Positions 37,095 through 46,756 of a DNA stretch of 64,000 nt are shown one piece after another. The notes beneath the pieces were generated by a model. That model was not told the DNA's origin and did not search any database. It worked only from the letters and a program-made list of their open reading frames with translations. This stretch comes from Komagataeibacter xylinus (GTDB taxonomy: Bacteria > Pseudomonadota > Alphaproteobacteria > Acetobacterales > Acetobacteraceae): NCBI RefSeq assembly GCF_009834365.1, contig NZ_CP041348.1, positions 1,835,001-1,899,000 on the forward strand. Reading direction: 5' to 3'. Positions within the stretch are counted from its first letter, which is position 1, and the number at the start of each line of letters is the position of its first letter. The translations under genes and the position numbers were made by a program.

Positions 37095-39044
37095 ATGATG
37101 TCCGCCTTCAAGCATCTTTTTGAACCCATCACCATTGGCGGCCTGGAAATCCGCAATCGTATCACGTTGACAGGGCACGGTACGGGCATGGGCCGTGATT
37201 TCAAGCCAGATGGACGGATGCTGGCTTATTATGAGACCCGGGCCAAAGGCGGCACGGGTCTCATCATGCTGGGTTCACAGCAGGTACATCCGTCTTCACC
37301 CGGTCTGACGGGATTGCTGTGCAATTATGATGATACCATCATTCCTGGCCTGAGGAACGTGGCTGCCGCCATCCACAGGCATGGTGGACGTGTGTTTGGC
37401 TACCTCTCCCACATGGGGCTGGCTTCCAGTTCCAGGCCGCATCCGCTTTGGTCTGCCTCCAATGCCTACGAGCAGCGTTATGGCGAAGTTGCGCATGCCA
37501 TGACAGTGGAGGAAATAGACACCATTGTCGCGGCGTTTGCCGCTGCCGCCCTGCGCTGCCTCGAGGCGGGCATGGATGGCATTCAGGTCCATTGCGGGCA
37601 TGGGCTGCTTCTGCAGCAGTTCCTTTCTCCGCTAACCAATTTTCGTACGGATGAATATGGCGGCTCCTTTCTCAACCGCCTGCGTTTCCCGTCCGAGGTT
37701 CTGCGTGCGGTGCGTGCGGCGATAGGCGACAACGTGCCTCTGGGCATCCGCTGTTCGGGCGATGAGCTGGTAAAAGGCGGCCTGACGGTTGAAGACATGC
37801 GTCTGATCGTGCCGCATCTGGTTGCGGCGGGCAGGCTGGACTATGTCGATGTCAGCGCGGGAACCGATGGTGACCTGGTCAGCAACATGATGCATGAACC
37901 CCCGATGGGCAGACCCTTTGCGCCTTTTGCTACGATTGCAAGGCAGATAAAGGAGACCATCGATGTTCCCGTTATTCATGCTACACGGGTGCATACGGCG
38001 GAAATGGCGGAAGAAATCCTGGCGCGCGGTGATGCGGACATGGCGGGTATGTGCCGTGCCCTGATTGCTGACCCCTATCTGCCGAACAAGGCCAAGAGCG
38101 GGAACCTGTCCCATATTATTCCGTGCGTCGCCTGTGAGCAGGCCTGCTTTGGCCGGTTGCATCGTGGTCGGCATATCAGTTGTGTGGGCAACCCCATGAC
38201 CGGCCGTGAAGTGACATATGCGGACAGGCCAGAGCCCATCCGAAAACTGAAGGTTATTGTGGTTGGTGGCGGCCCGGCGGGGCTGGAGGCGGCCCTGCGC
38301 TCGGCGCAGCGGGGGCATGAGGTTACACTTATTGAACGCGATGCCACCCTTGGCGGTCGGCTGCGCAAGGCCAGCCTGCCGCCTGGCCGGCACGAATGGC
38401 AGCGCCTGCTTGAGCACAAGATACAGGCGCTCCATGATGCCAATATCACGCTGCGGCTTGATGAAACTGCCGATACCGACACCCTGCTCGCCCTGAAGCC
38501 TGATGTTGTCATATTATCAACGGGTTCGACCTTCCGCGCCCCGACCCTGCCGGGCATGAAATCCGCGGATTTCGTATCTGTTGATAATGCCGTCAGCAAT
38601 CCGGATGCGCTGGGCCATAAGGTTCTTATCCTTGACTATCTCGATCGCCAGCCCGCAATGGCGGCAGCCACGCTGCTTGCGCGGGAAGGGCGCGCGGTAA
38701 CGATTGCAACGGCGTCGCTCCATGTCGGTATCAAGCTGGAAATGCAGAACCTGACCGAGTTCTACCGCAGGGCGCATGCCGGCAATGTTTCCATGCGCCC
38801 ACTGGCATCGCCTGTTTCTTTCGCCGACGGGAAGGTCACGTTCCGCAATCCGCTGACCGGATACCAATGGGAAGAGGGGCCGTTCGATTCCATTGTTGTT
38901 GTAGGCCCCGGCAGGCCGAATGATAGCCTGTCCGCGCCTTTAACCCAGGCGGGGATAACCGTAAAAATCATCGGAGACGCCTACGCGCCACGCGATGTTG
39001 AAGCCGCCACGCTGGAGGGCTTCGAAGTCGCCTATTCCCTTTGA
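37095..39044 (+). CDS. Old-yellow-enzyme/trimethylamine-dehydrogenase-like FMN, Fe-S, FAD oxidoreductase
   Basis: A 649-aa flavoprotein of the NADH:flavin oxidoreductase / 2,4-dienoyl-CoA reductase / TMADH family. Residues about 1-340 are the FMN TIM barrel (FEPITIGGLEIRNRITLTGHG, HCGHGLLLQQFLSPLTNFRTDEYGG). The 4Fe-4S motif is CVACEQAC...C near 345-365. The C-terminal half binds FAD/NAD (VIVVGGGPAGLEAALRSAQRG). Family members demethylate N-methyl amino acids or reduce enones. In this cluster N-demethylation or ring reduction of an imported N-compound is plausible. It starts 70 nt after the hydantoinase stop. Confidence 0.87.
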   Translation: MMSAFKHLFEPITIGGLEIRNRITLTGHGTGMGRDFKPDGRMLAYYETRAKGGTGLIMLGSQQVHPSSPGLTGLLCNYDDTIIPGLRNVAAAIHRHGGRVFGYLSHMGLASSSRPHPLWSASNAYEQRYGEVAHAMTVEEIDTIVAAFAAAALRCLEAGMDGIQVHCGHGLLLQQFLSPLTNFRTDEYGGSFLNRLRFPSEVLRAVRAAIGDNVPLGIRCSGDELVKGGLTVEDMRLIVPHLVAAGRLDYVDVSAGTDGDLVSNMMHEPPMGRPFAPFATIARQIKETIDVPVIHATRVHTAEMAEEILARGDADMAGMCRALIADPYLPNKAKSGNLSHIIPCVACEQACFGRLHRGRHISCVGNPMTGREVTYADRPEPIRKLKVIVVGGGPAGLEAALRSAQRGHEVTLIERDATLGGRLRKASLPPGRHEWQRLLEHKIQALHDANITLRLDETADTDTLLALKPDVVILSTGSTFRAPTLPGMKSADFVSVDNAVSNPDALGHKVLILDYLDRQPAMAAATLLAREGRAVTIATASLHVGIKLEMQNLTEFYRRAHAGNVSMRPLASPVSFADGKVTFRNPLTGYQWEEGPFDSIVVVGPGRPNDSLSAPLTQAGITVKIIGDAYAPRDVEAATLEGFEVAYSL

Positions 39045-39105
39045 CATCCCCGGCAACATGCTGCCTGATTAACGTTGCGGACTCAAAACAACCGGATGCC
39101 GATCG

Positions 39106-40092
39106 ATGATGCTTATGTCCCAGCACGGATCCTCCTGCATTTTTTTCGTAAGAATGGGTCGCTATCGCGCGGCCCGCACAAGCAGGCTTCATGGCGCATT
39201 GCGTCTGGTCCGGCAAAAGGCCACATGGTTACGCGGATCATCGGGTTTTCTACTGGCGCTGGTCTTTTCGTGCGGCCTGCTCGTATCGACTTTTTCAACC
39301 GCGCGGGCCGCGCCTGAAAAGGGCATGACGGGCATCGACCTGCTGCTCCCGCATCCCTGGCCCATGCACAATCTCGTCAGGAGCGGCACGCTGACGGTTG
39401 CCACAACAGCCAAGGACCCGCCACGGACTTTTGTCAGGCCGGACGGGGAACTTGATGGCACACGTGTCACCCTTTTCCGCCAGATTGCCCATGACCTGGG
39501 GCTGCATGTCGAGTTTGTGCGGATTGACTGGGCAGCCATTCTGCCCGGGCTGCTAGCCAACCGTTTTGATATGGCATGCGAGGGCGTGCAGTGGTCTCCA
39601 GATCGCCTGGGCGCGGGAGGATTCCTGTTAACGCGGCCTGTCACCGTCTCGCATGTGGTTGTTCTGGTGCCCAGGGCAGGACCGGTGAAGGCATGGTCAG
39701 ACCTGAATGGCAGGCGGGTAGGGGGTATCCGTGGCGAAACCGAATTCATGGTTGGCATTGCCGCCCTGAAACAGGCAACGCCCATTGCGCTTATCGGGCA
39801 GCAGGAAGGCGTGCTGGCGGTTATGAACAAGCAGGTCGAAGGGCTCATTATTGATGAAACCTCGGCCACGGCGCTCCTCAAACAGAATGATCCCGATCAT
39901 ACCTTGCAGATCATTCGCGCCGACCTGCCCACTGCACCGGAAAGCCTGTGCGTTAATGCACGTGAGCCGGAACTGCTTGAGGCTGTGGACATCCTTCTTA
40001 CGAAATACCGCGTGGAGGGACTGTTGGCCCGGATCAATACCGATTATGGAGCCGCAGACGATATTGATGCCCTCGGTGCGATCGGTTACTGA
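39106..40092 (+). CDS. Amino-acid-type ABC transporter, periplasmic substrate-binding protein
   Basis: An SBP family 3 protein of 328 aa. A basic N-terminal stretch precedes a hydrophobic signal (GFLLALVFSCGLLVSTF then ARAAP), so it is exported. ATG at 39154 (312 aa) is an alternative start. The mature part has LTVATTAKDPPRTF, DGTRVTLFRQIAHDLGL and RFDMACEGVQWSPDR. It is followed by two permeases and an ATPase, giving a complete polar amino acid uptake system, and is separated by only 2 nt from the first permease. Confidence 0.88.
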   Translation: MMLMSQHGSSCIFFVRMGRYRAARTSRLHGALRLVRQKATWLRGSSGFLLALVFSCGLLVSTFSTARAAPEKGMTGIDLLLPHPWPMHNLVRSGTLTVATTAKDPPRTFVRPDGELDGTRVTLFRQIAHDLGLHVEFVRIDWAAILPGLLANRFDMACEGVQWSPDRLGAGGFLLTRPVTVSHVVVLVPRAGPVKAWSDLNGRRVGGIRGETEFMVGIAALKQATPIALIGQQEGVLAVMNKQVEGLIIDETSATALLKQNDPDHTLQIIRADLPTAPESLCVNAREPELLEAVDILLTKYRVEGLLARINTDYGAADDIDALGAIGY

Positions 40093-40094
40093 AA

Positions 40095-40748
40095 ATGCAT
40101 TATACAATCCTGTCATCACTGCTTTTTATATTGCGCGGGGCCGTCTCGACGGTTGAAATCGTGGTGTGCGTCATGCTGGTTTCCCTGCCTGTGGCGCTGC
40201 TGATTGCCCTCGCGCAGCTTCGTGGCTCCAGGATTGTCGAGCTGTCACTGGTCGTGCTTGGTGCCATCATGCGTGGATTGCCGCCGCTGGTCATTTTGTT
40301 CATGTGTTACTTCATGTCGCCGCTGCTTGGGCTGTCATTATCGCCGTTCGTATCGGCTGTGGTGGCTCTGTCGCTCTATATCGTATTCTATTTCTCGGAA
40401 TGTTTCCGCAGCGGGCTCCTGGCCATTCCACAAGGACAGTATGAAGCCATTACCGCCATGGGTTTTACGCCGTTCCATGCCTTTTGCAGGATACTGTTTC
40501 CGCAGATCATACCGAATGTGATGCCGACCCTGAGCGGGTATGTCACTGAGGTGATCAAGACAAGTTCGCTGGCCTCCACCATTTCGGTCATGGAACTCAC
40601 GTCCAATGGATACCAGATGATGATGTCAAGCGGGCGCCCGTTTACAATATTGGCTGTTGTTGGTGCTTTATATGCTTTTCTCGACCTTGTATCCGCCTAT
40701 CCGCAAAGAATGATCGTGCGCCATTTTTCCGTCCGCTCATCAAGCTGA
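40095..40748 (+). CDS. Amino-acid-type ABC transporter permease (first)
   Basis: A 217-aa inner-membrane subunit of the HisM/GlnP type. It has five or so hydrophobic segments and the EAA loop GQYEAITAMGFTPFHAFCRILFPQIIPN that docks on the ATPase. It begins 2 nt after the binding protein stop and is followed after 9 nt by a second permease, indicating a heterodimeric channel. Confidence 0.9.
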   Translation: MHYTILSSLLFILRGAVSTVEIVVCVMLVSLPVALLIALAQLRGSRIVELSLVVLGAIMRGLPPLVILFMCYFMSPLLGLSLSPFVSAVVALSLYIVFYFSECFRSGLLAIPQGQYEAITAMGFTPFHAFCRILFPQIIPNVMPTLSGYVTEVIKTSSLASTISVMELTSNGYQMMMSSGRPFTILAVVGALYAFLDLVSAYPQRMIVRHFSVRSSS

Positions 40749-40757
40749 AGGATAGCC

Positions 40758-41405
40758 ATGTTCTTCGATCCTGAAATCGTGCTGCGATACAGTAATGATA
40801 TTTGCAGGGCATTTGTGCTTACCCTTCTGCTATCTGTCATAACGATCGTGATCGCCACCCCATTCGCGTTGACGATTGCCCTGGTGCGGCGTACGTCAGA
40901 TAACGGTATTGCGCGGCTGTGCATATATTATGTCGCCATTTTCCGCAGTGTGCCGACGCTCCTGACGCTCTATATCATCTTCTTTGGCCTGCCGACCGTC
41001 GGCATCTCCCTTTATCCGTTTACCGCAGCCATCATCGGTCTGTCCCTGGTCTCCATTGCCTATCTTTCGGAGGATCTGCGTGGTGCCCTCATGTCAGTGC
41101 CCGATGGGCAATGGCAGGCCATGCGTGCATTGGGGTTTCCGTTCATGCATGGAATACGGCGCATTATCCTGCCGCAGGCCTATCGTTATATTTTCCCGAC
41201 CTACATGGCGCGGCTTATCATTATTGTAAAATCGACATCACTGGCGAGTAGCGTTTCGGTTAATGAACTGACTGGTGAGAGCTACGCCCTGATTTCAATG
41301 ACCTATCATGCAACTGAATTTCTTGTAACGACAAGTATTCTTTATCTTCTGATAAACCTGTCGTTATCTGTTGTTCAGCATTTTATTGAAAAGCGCCTGA
41401 AATAA
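40758..41405 (+). CDS. Amino-acid-type ABC transporter permease (second)
   Basis: 215 aa. It is paralogous to the preceding permease, with the EAA loop GQWQAMRALGFPFMHGIRRIILPQ and hydrophobic helices typical of polar amino acid permeases. It would pair with the first permease. The ribosome site AAGGATAG precedes the ATG. Confidence 0.9.
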   Translation: MFFDPEIVLRYSNDICRAFVLTLLLSVITIVIATPFALTIALVRRTSDNGIARLCIYYVAIFRSVPTLLTLYIIFFGLPTVGISLYPFTAAIIGLSLVSIAYLSEDLRGALMSVPDGQWQAMRALGFPFMHGIRRIILPQAYRYIFPTYMARLIIIVKSTSLASSVSVNELTGESYALISMTYHATEFLVTTSILYLLINLSLSVVQHFIEKRLK

Positions 41406-41429
41406 CATAAGAATTCGGGGTCACAAGCC

Positions 41430-42194
41430 ATGTCCAGCACACCGCTCCTTTCTGTTTCCCATCTTGAAAAATCCTTTGGTGACATCAAGGTCCTGGATGA
41501 CATTAATCTTGATGTCGCAAAAGGCGAAACGGTTGCGATAATCGGGCCGTCCGGGTCGGGCAAATCCTCCCTGTTACGGTGTATCAACCATCTTGAGACG
41601 CCAGATGCCGGTACGATCAGGCTGGATGGTGAAGTCATCAGCACGCCCACGGGGGGCTGGCGCAAGGCGTTGCAACAGCATGCACGCCTGCGTGGCCAGC
41701 GCACCCAGATTGGTATGGTCTTTCAGCATTACAACCTTTTTCCCCATATGACCGCGCTGGGAAATGTAACGGAAGGACTGCTTTATATCCGTAAACTGCC
41801 GCCAGCCGAAGCAAGGCAACGTGCGCTCGACCTGCTTGAACGTGTCGGGCTGGCAGAGAGGGCCAATCTTTATCCTAAAAACCTTTCCGGCGGCCAGCAG
41901 CAGCGGGTGGCCATTGCGCGTGCCATGGCCATGGAACCCAAACTCATGCTTTTTGATGAAGCGACAGCGGCGCTGGACCCGGAACTGGTCAAGGAAGTGC
42001 TTCAGGTCATGCGCTCACTGGCGGAGCAGGGCATGACCATGCTGGTTGTAACACATGAAATGCGTTTTGCTCGTGAGGTCGCCGATACATGCATTTTCAT
42101 GGATCAGGGGCGCATCCTTGAACATGGACCTGCGCGGGATATATTCGATAATCCTCGTAATGAACGTATGCGTCGGTTTCTGTCTCATATTTGA
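41430..42194 (+). CDS. Amino-acid-type ABC transporter ATPase
   Basis: A 254-aa GlnQ/HisP-type ATPase. Walker A is [11 protein letters not shown], the signature is [16 protein letters not shown], and Walker B is [15 protein letters not shown] (Ala for the more usual Pro after Glu). H-loop His is in VVTHEMRFA. It is the last gene of module 1's transport operon and is followed by a complex inverted repeat. Confidence 0.94.
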   Translation: MSSTPLLSVSHLEKSFGDIKVLDDINLDVAKGETVAIIGPSGSGKSSLLRCINHLETPDAGTIRLDGEVISTPTGGWRKALQQHARLRGQRTQIGMVFQHYNLFPHMTALGNVTEGLLYIRKLPPAEARQRALDLLERVGLAERANLYPKNLSGGQQQRVAIARAMAMEPKLMLFDEATAALDPELVKEVLQVMRSLAEQGMTMLVVTHEMRFAREVADTCIFMDQGRILEHGPARDIFDNPRNERMRRFLSHI

Positions 42195-42202
42195 AACGGA
42201 TT

Positions 42203-42288
42203 TTCAAACGTAGCGTCTTCAGATGTAATCGTGAAAATTTTTGCAGTAATATGCTGATGCATATAGCAAAAATTTTTCAGGCGTTTGA
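42203..42288. terminator. Multi-arm inverted repeat after the ABC operon
   Basis: Outer arms TTCAAACG and CGTTTGAA enclose TGAAAATTTTTGC / GCAAAAATTTTTCA (one extra T) with an inner TATGC-TGAT-GCATA hairpin. The architecture resembles the element at 17039-17118. Termination of the ABC transporter transcript is the likely role. Confidence 0.65.
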
Positions 42289-42496
42289 ATGTTAAGAAAA
42301 GCAGCATCAAAAACGCCCATTCATTTTCAGACTGTTCTGAATGGCCCTTTATATTTTAAAAACTGAAGCGGGCACGATTCTGAACTGGTCGGCTTGGCCT
42401 TGATTTTATGGGTTTTCTGTAAAAAATAATCTTAACTTATTGAAATTCATGAAATAGGCTTTTCCGTTTAATAATTACTTAAAAATATGCTCACTG

Positions 42497-42515
42497 ATTC
42501 GTTTCGGTATCGTGT
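42497..42515 (-). promoter_or_regulatory. Candidate shared operator (TonB receptor 1)
   Basis: Read on the minus strand, ACACGATACCGAAACGAAT matches the site at 35378-35396 at 15 of 19 positions and keeps the same palindromic positions. It lies 75 nt before the receptor start. The adjoining 42513-42532 (TGTAGGATATCTGTGGTGCC) is 17/20 identical to 63531-63550 upstream of the last gene. Confidence 0.5.
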
Positions 42516-42590
42516 AGGATATCTGTGGTGCCATCAGTAAGATATTACTGATATCTCTGAAAACCGGATAACTTCCAGGGGGAGACCTGT

Positions 42591-45101
42591 ATGTTCCGTC
42601 ACAGATTACTCTTCGCTCTAGGGGTTACGGACCTGGTTATCGGTTCGTGCCTGTCCATTTCCGTCCCTGCTCACGCACAGGAGGCAACGACCACAAGTAA
42701 CCTGAAAACCCAGCAATCCCCAAAGGCGGCAGGGGCCTACAAGGCCAGTACACCTGCCAGAAACGGGTCGGAAGCGGAAACGCTTATCGTTACCGGAACA
42801 CGCTCCGTAAATAACCGCGCGCGTGATGCCACCAGTCCGGTTACCGTGCTTTCGGCGGCCACGCTCCAACGCTCGGGCCAGATGAACCTCGCGGATGAAA
42901 TCACCCGGGTTGATCCGTCCATTACAACCCAGACGATGGGCAATGATACAAACTCCCTGACATCATCCATTCGCATGCGGGGACTGAACCCGGATGAAGT
43001 CCTGGTGCTGGTGGATGGCAAACGTCGGCATACGACGGCCAATATTGTGGTGGATACCGGGCCGCAGCAGGGATCGACCCCTGTTGACCTGAACATGATT
43101 CCCGCCAATGCCATTGATCATATAGAAATTCTACGTGATGGCGCTGCGGCCCTGTATGGGTCGGATGCGATTGCGGGTGTGGTCAATATCATCCTCAAGA
43201 AAAAGCCACAGGGCATTCATCTCAGCACCCAGACCGGAGCCAACGCCTATACGGGCGATGGGTGGAATTATCAGGTGGGTGCCGATGGCGGGCTGTCATG
43301 GGGCCATAATGGCTATCTGTTCCTGAGCGGGCAGGTTTACCATACCGACCATATGGTGGTGAATACGCATGATGTCAGGACCATACCGGGCAATGCGGAA
43401 TATGGCGGGTTCAACGTACCGCAGAATTCCAACAAGGTGGCCAGCACGCCCGAGGAAACCCGGGAAAACCTGTCGATAAAATTCGGGCAGGACCTGACGA
43501 AGGATATCCAGGGTTATGGATTGATCACCTATGCCCACCGTCATGCCGAAGGCTATCAGAACTATCGCCTGCCTTCCGTGGCCCCCACCTATGCGCCCAA
43601 TGGTTTTTCCCCAATCGAAACGATTGAAGAAAACGACTATGCCGCCACATTAGGGCTCAAGGGGCAGAATTTCTTCGGCTTCAACTGGGATCTGAGCACG
43701 ACATACGGTGCGGATGAAGACAAGCTGGGGAACAAGAATACCATCAATTCCAGTCTTCTGGAGTCGACTGGTGCAAGTCCGCGCAAGGTACATGCCTCGA
43801 CATCCCGCCTGGCCCAGTGGACCAATAATTTCGACATGCGCCGGCAGTTCCGTATTGCGAATACCGTGCCGGTGCTGCTGGCTTTCGGGGCGGAGCACCG
43901 TCTTGAAACATATAACCTTGGCGCTGGCGAATATGCTTCCTATGCAGGGGGTGGTACGGCGGCCTATGCCGGCCTCATGCCGCAGAATGCGGGCCAGTGG
44001 CAGCGCGATGTCTGGGCCGGTTACGTTGATGCCGATTTTCATCTCCTGCCCCATTGGGATCTGGATTTTGCTGGCCGGTTTGAACATTATACCGATGTCA
44101 ACAATACAGAAAACGGCAAGATATCGACCCGTTATGACATTACCAGACGGGTCGCGCTACGGGCGACCATCAGCAACGGATTCCGTGCGCCTACACTGGC
44201 GGAAGAACACTATAGTGCCCTGAATCTTTCCCCCACCGGTGCAAGTGCGGTATTGGGAGCGGACAGCGCGGCTGCAAGGAGCCTGGGGGCTTCGCGCCTT
44301 AAACCGGAGCGTTCCACAAACGTGGAAGGCGGGATTATTGTTGAACCCATCAAAGGGTGGCATGTTTCCGCGGATGTGTACCAGATCGATATCCGTGATC
44401 GTATATTTGGAAGCCTTGCAGTAAACGGGGCGCCGGCGCTCAGCGGAATCAATGAGATGGGTGGCACGGTACCCAGTTCCGCCACAATATCGGATGTCAG
44501 TGCGAATTACTTCGCAAACGTTGGCAGCACGCGCACGCAGGGGCTGGACATACAGTCCGATTATACTTTCCGTTTCCGTACCATGGGTCGACTGATGCTG
44601 TCGATGGGGCTGAATCTAAACAGGACACGTGTCAATCACATCAATACGGATTCCTTCGGTAATCCATTCCTGAATGCCCAGAACAAAGCCTATCTGGAAT
44701 CTGCCGCGCCGCGGAGCAAGATCATCCTGAATGCTTACTGGACGGTAGGGAAATGGGACATCAATGTCCGCCAGACCCGTTATGGCGAGACGGTTTCCCT
44801 GCTTTCGTATCAGGACCAGACCCCGGCGGGGCTGACATGTGGTGGGCAGGCCCTCCAGTATTCCACGACATGCTTCAACCAGTTCAAGAATACACCTTTG
44901 TGGACGACGGACCTTCAGATTGGATACCATGTAACACCCATGATCCATGTTAGCGTTGGTGCCAACAACATCTTCAACGTAAGGCCACGCAAGGTTCCTG
45001 CCTGGAACAACTATCTTGGCGCCTACCCTTATGACATCAATGCAGCAGGTATCGGCTTTGCTGGCGGGTATTACTATGGACGTGTCGATGCTACGTTTTA
45101 A
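42591..45101 (+). CDS. TonB-dependent outer-membrane receptor 1
   Basis: An 836-aa receptor. A signal peptide (LLFALGVTDLVIGSCLSISV ending AHAQ) is followed by a TonB-box-like region (ETLIVTGTR). The plug domain has SPVTVLSAATLQRSG, IRMRGLNPDEVLVLVDGKRR and VEILRDGAAALYGSDAIAGVV-like sequence, and a 22-strand barrel follows, ending with the aromatic terminal strand YYYGRVDATF. It resembles receptor 2 of this window, as a paralogue. It probably imports the substrate, or a chelate or conjugate of it, handled by module 1. Confidence 0.93.
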   Translation: MFRHRLLFALGVTDLVIGSCLSISVPAHAQEATTTSNLKTQQSPKAAGAYKASTPARNGSEAETLIVTGTRSVNNRARDATSPVTVLSAATLQRSGQMNLADEITRVDPSITTQTMGNDTNSLTSSIRMRGLNPDEVLVLVDGKRRHTTANIVVDTGPQQGSTPVDLNMIPANAIDHIEILRDGAAALYGSDAIAGVVNIILKKKPQGIHLSTQTGANAYTGDGWNYQVGADGGLSWGHNGYLFLSGQVYHTDHMVVNTHDVRTIPGNAEYGGFNVPQNSNKVASTPEETRENLSIKFGQDLTKDIQGYGLITYAHRHAEGYQNYRLPSVAPTYAPNGFSPIETIEENDYAATLGLKGQNFFGFNWDLSTTYGADEDKLGNKNTINSSLLESTGASPRKVHASTSRLAQWTNNFDMRRQFRIANTVPVLLAFGAEHRLETYNLGAGEYASYAGGGTAAYAGLMPQNAGQWQRDVWAGYVDADFHLLPHWDLDFAGRFEHYTDVNNTENGKISTRYDITRRVALRATISNGFRAPTLAEEHYSALNLSPTGASAVLGADSAAARSLGASRLKPERSTNVEGGIIVEPIKGWHVSADVYQIDIRDRIFGSLAVNGAPALSGINEMGGTVPSSATISDVSANYFANVGSTRTQGLDIQSDYTFRFRTMGRLMLSMGLNLNRTRVNHINTDSFGNPFLNAQNKAYLESAAPRSKIILNAYWTVGKWDINVRQTRYGETVSLLSYQDQTPAGLTCGGQALQYSTTCFNQFKNTPLWTTDLQIGYHVTPMIHVSVGANNIFNVRPRKVPAWNNYLGAYPYDINAAGIGFAGGYYYGRVDATF

Positions 45102-45763
45102 AAAAACATCATCATCGCATTCATGAAGAAAGCTGTTTTGTGATGAGGTGATATCGGTCTGCTCTTTTCGTGTGCCATCCTGGTGTCAGATGCAGGGCAT
45201 ACGGAAGGGCAGCCAACGGGCTGTCGTTGGCACCATGACTGTCCGGTACGTGAACATGTGACGAAGACTGTGCTTTTCGTCTGCTTTTCAGAACAGTATC
45301 CTGGAACAATGCAATTTTCAGGTGCAGTCCTGTTTCAGGACAGGCGGTGTTAGCGGATGCTTTTTGATAAAAGCCTCTCCCGGAACGTCTTTTGATTTCT
45401 GGGCACCGTCGTAAGCAGGCTTTTGCAAAACGCTTCTGGCAGATGTGGACGACTTACCAGACAAAAAAGAGCCCTGTTGCCTTACCGGATTAGCGGGTTG
45501 GGCTGACAGGGCGTTTGTCCAGAATGACCGGATGGTTTGATGCATGTGCGAATGTATGATGATTTGTCGTGTCTGGTGGCAGGCGCCCATAAGCATGATG
45601 AAGAACATGCAGGGCAGGTCGGCGACCATGCCATCATTCCAGACCTGTCACGCCACGGAGCGCCGTGGGCAGAGAGCTCATCTATCCTGCTGGATGTGAG
45701 TGATGGAAAAAAGAACCTGTAATGAACGCGGGAGCGCAAAGCCTGCGTGCAGCCAACATGAAT
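45102..45763. other. Intergenic region between receptor 1 and ABC operon 2
   Basis: About 660 bp with several short frames on both strands and no recognisable product. A CCACGG/CCGTGG hairpin lies at 45653-45668. No RNA gene is apparent. It may be the decayed remains of an earlier gene. Confidence 0.5.
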
Positions 45764-45806
45764 AAAGAGCCATTCCCGCGCCATCACGGGGCGGGGACGG
45801 CTCTGT
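45764..45806 (-). terminator. Terminator of ABC operon 2
   Basis: On the minus strand AGAGCC-gt-CCCCGC pairs with GCGGGA-at-GGCTCT and is followed by TTTATT. It is located 60 nt after the last gene of the minus-strand operon. Confidence 0.7.
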
Positions 45807-45866
45807 TTGGCAAGACCCGGGGAGGCGCTGGGTCATATCCCAACCCGCTGCCGTCCGGGCCGATCC

Positions 45867-46709
45867 TCATATTCTTTTTGCGATAAATTTTTCCATCAGG
45901 CTCTGAAGAACACCAACAATGCTTGTCAGCGCCAGGTACCAGATACAGACAACAATCAGCAGAGGAATTGTCTGGAAATTGCGTGAATAAATGTTCTGGG
46001 CTGAATACAGAAGGTCCGACATGGAAATGACGCTGACCAGCGACGTCGTTTTCAATACACTGATCGCCTGGTTACCCATTGGGGGCATGATGATGGCCAG
46101 GGATTGTGGAAAGACAATCCGGCGTATGACCTGTGATTTTGTCATGCCCAGTGAGCGGGCCGCTTCTATCTGCCCCAGGTCTATGGACGAAATGCCGGAG
46201 CGCATGATTTCAGCCATATAGGCGCCTTCATTCAGGCTAAGCCCCAGTATGGCGGCAGAAAATGGAGTAATGAGGTCGTTGACTGACCCCTGTAAAATAT
46301 AATGTTGCGTAAAAGGAATATGCAGCCCGTAAGTCGGGTAAAGGACAGCAAGATTATACCAGAACAGGAGCTGCACCAGCTGGGGTGTTCCCCTGAATAT
46401 CCACAGATATATGTTGGCGATCGCTCTGGCAGCCACATTGCCGTAAACATTCATGAATGACACGATGGTTCCGATAACGAAACCATAAAGGAGCGATAAG
46501 ACTGTCAGGGTCAGCGTTACGTTGATACCTGAGAGTATTTCAGGCGCAAACAGGTAATCCCAGACGACATTCCACTGGAAATTAGGGTTCTTGCGCATCG
46601 AGTTGAGCACCGATGCCGCCAGAGCTACCGTTATGAGCGTAATGACGATGTTGTGGCGATGGGTCTGCAGGAACCGAGAATGTTTTTGTGCGGCAGGGGG
46701 CAATTTCAA
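45867..46709 (-). CDS. Amino-acid-type ABC transporter permease (module 2)
   Basis: A 280-aa permease of the polar amino acid family with a longer N-terminus than the module 1 permeases. The transport core has LTLTVLSLLYGFVIGTIVS, FRGTPQLVQLLFWYNL, and the EAA loop GQIEAARSLGMTKSQVIRRIVFPQ. It is the only permease in this operon, so the channel is probably a homodimer. It is the last gene of DUF2817-hydantoinase-ATPase-SBP-permease. Confidence 0.9.
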   Translation of the reverse strand: MKLPPAAQKHSRFLQTHRHNIVITLITVALAASVLNSMRKNPNFQWNVVWDYLFAPEILSGINVTLTLTVLSLLYGFVIGTIVSFMNVYGNVAARAIANIYLWIFRGTPQLVQLLFWYNLAVLYPTYGLHIPFTQHYILQGSVNDLITPFSAAILGLSLNEGAYMAEIMRSGISSIDLGQIEAARSLGMTKSQVIRRIVFPQSLAIIMPPMGNQAISVLKTTSLVSVISMSDLLYSAQNIYSRNFQTIPLLIVVCIWYLALTSIVGVLQSLMEKFIAKRI

Positions 46710-46756
46710 CTCTACACTCCGCTATTGCGAGTAACTGATGCGCGCGTGAAGTTAAA

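Larger units (their letters stand above)
42195..42590. other. Intergenic region: inverted repeats plus regulatory motif
   Basis: About 395 bp without a gene. It holds a multi-arm inverted repeat (42203-42288), a CCATTCA/TGAATGG hairpin near 42318-42345 followed by T-rich DNA, and the candidate operator at 42497-42515. The last 100 bp form the promoter region of the TonB receptor gene. Confidence 0.6.

Noticed and set aside
45102..45763. Short frames such as 45537-45722 and 45318-45629
   Set aside because: No ribosome site, no homology recognised, and conflicting frames on both strands; treated as non-coding.
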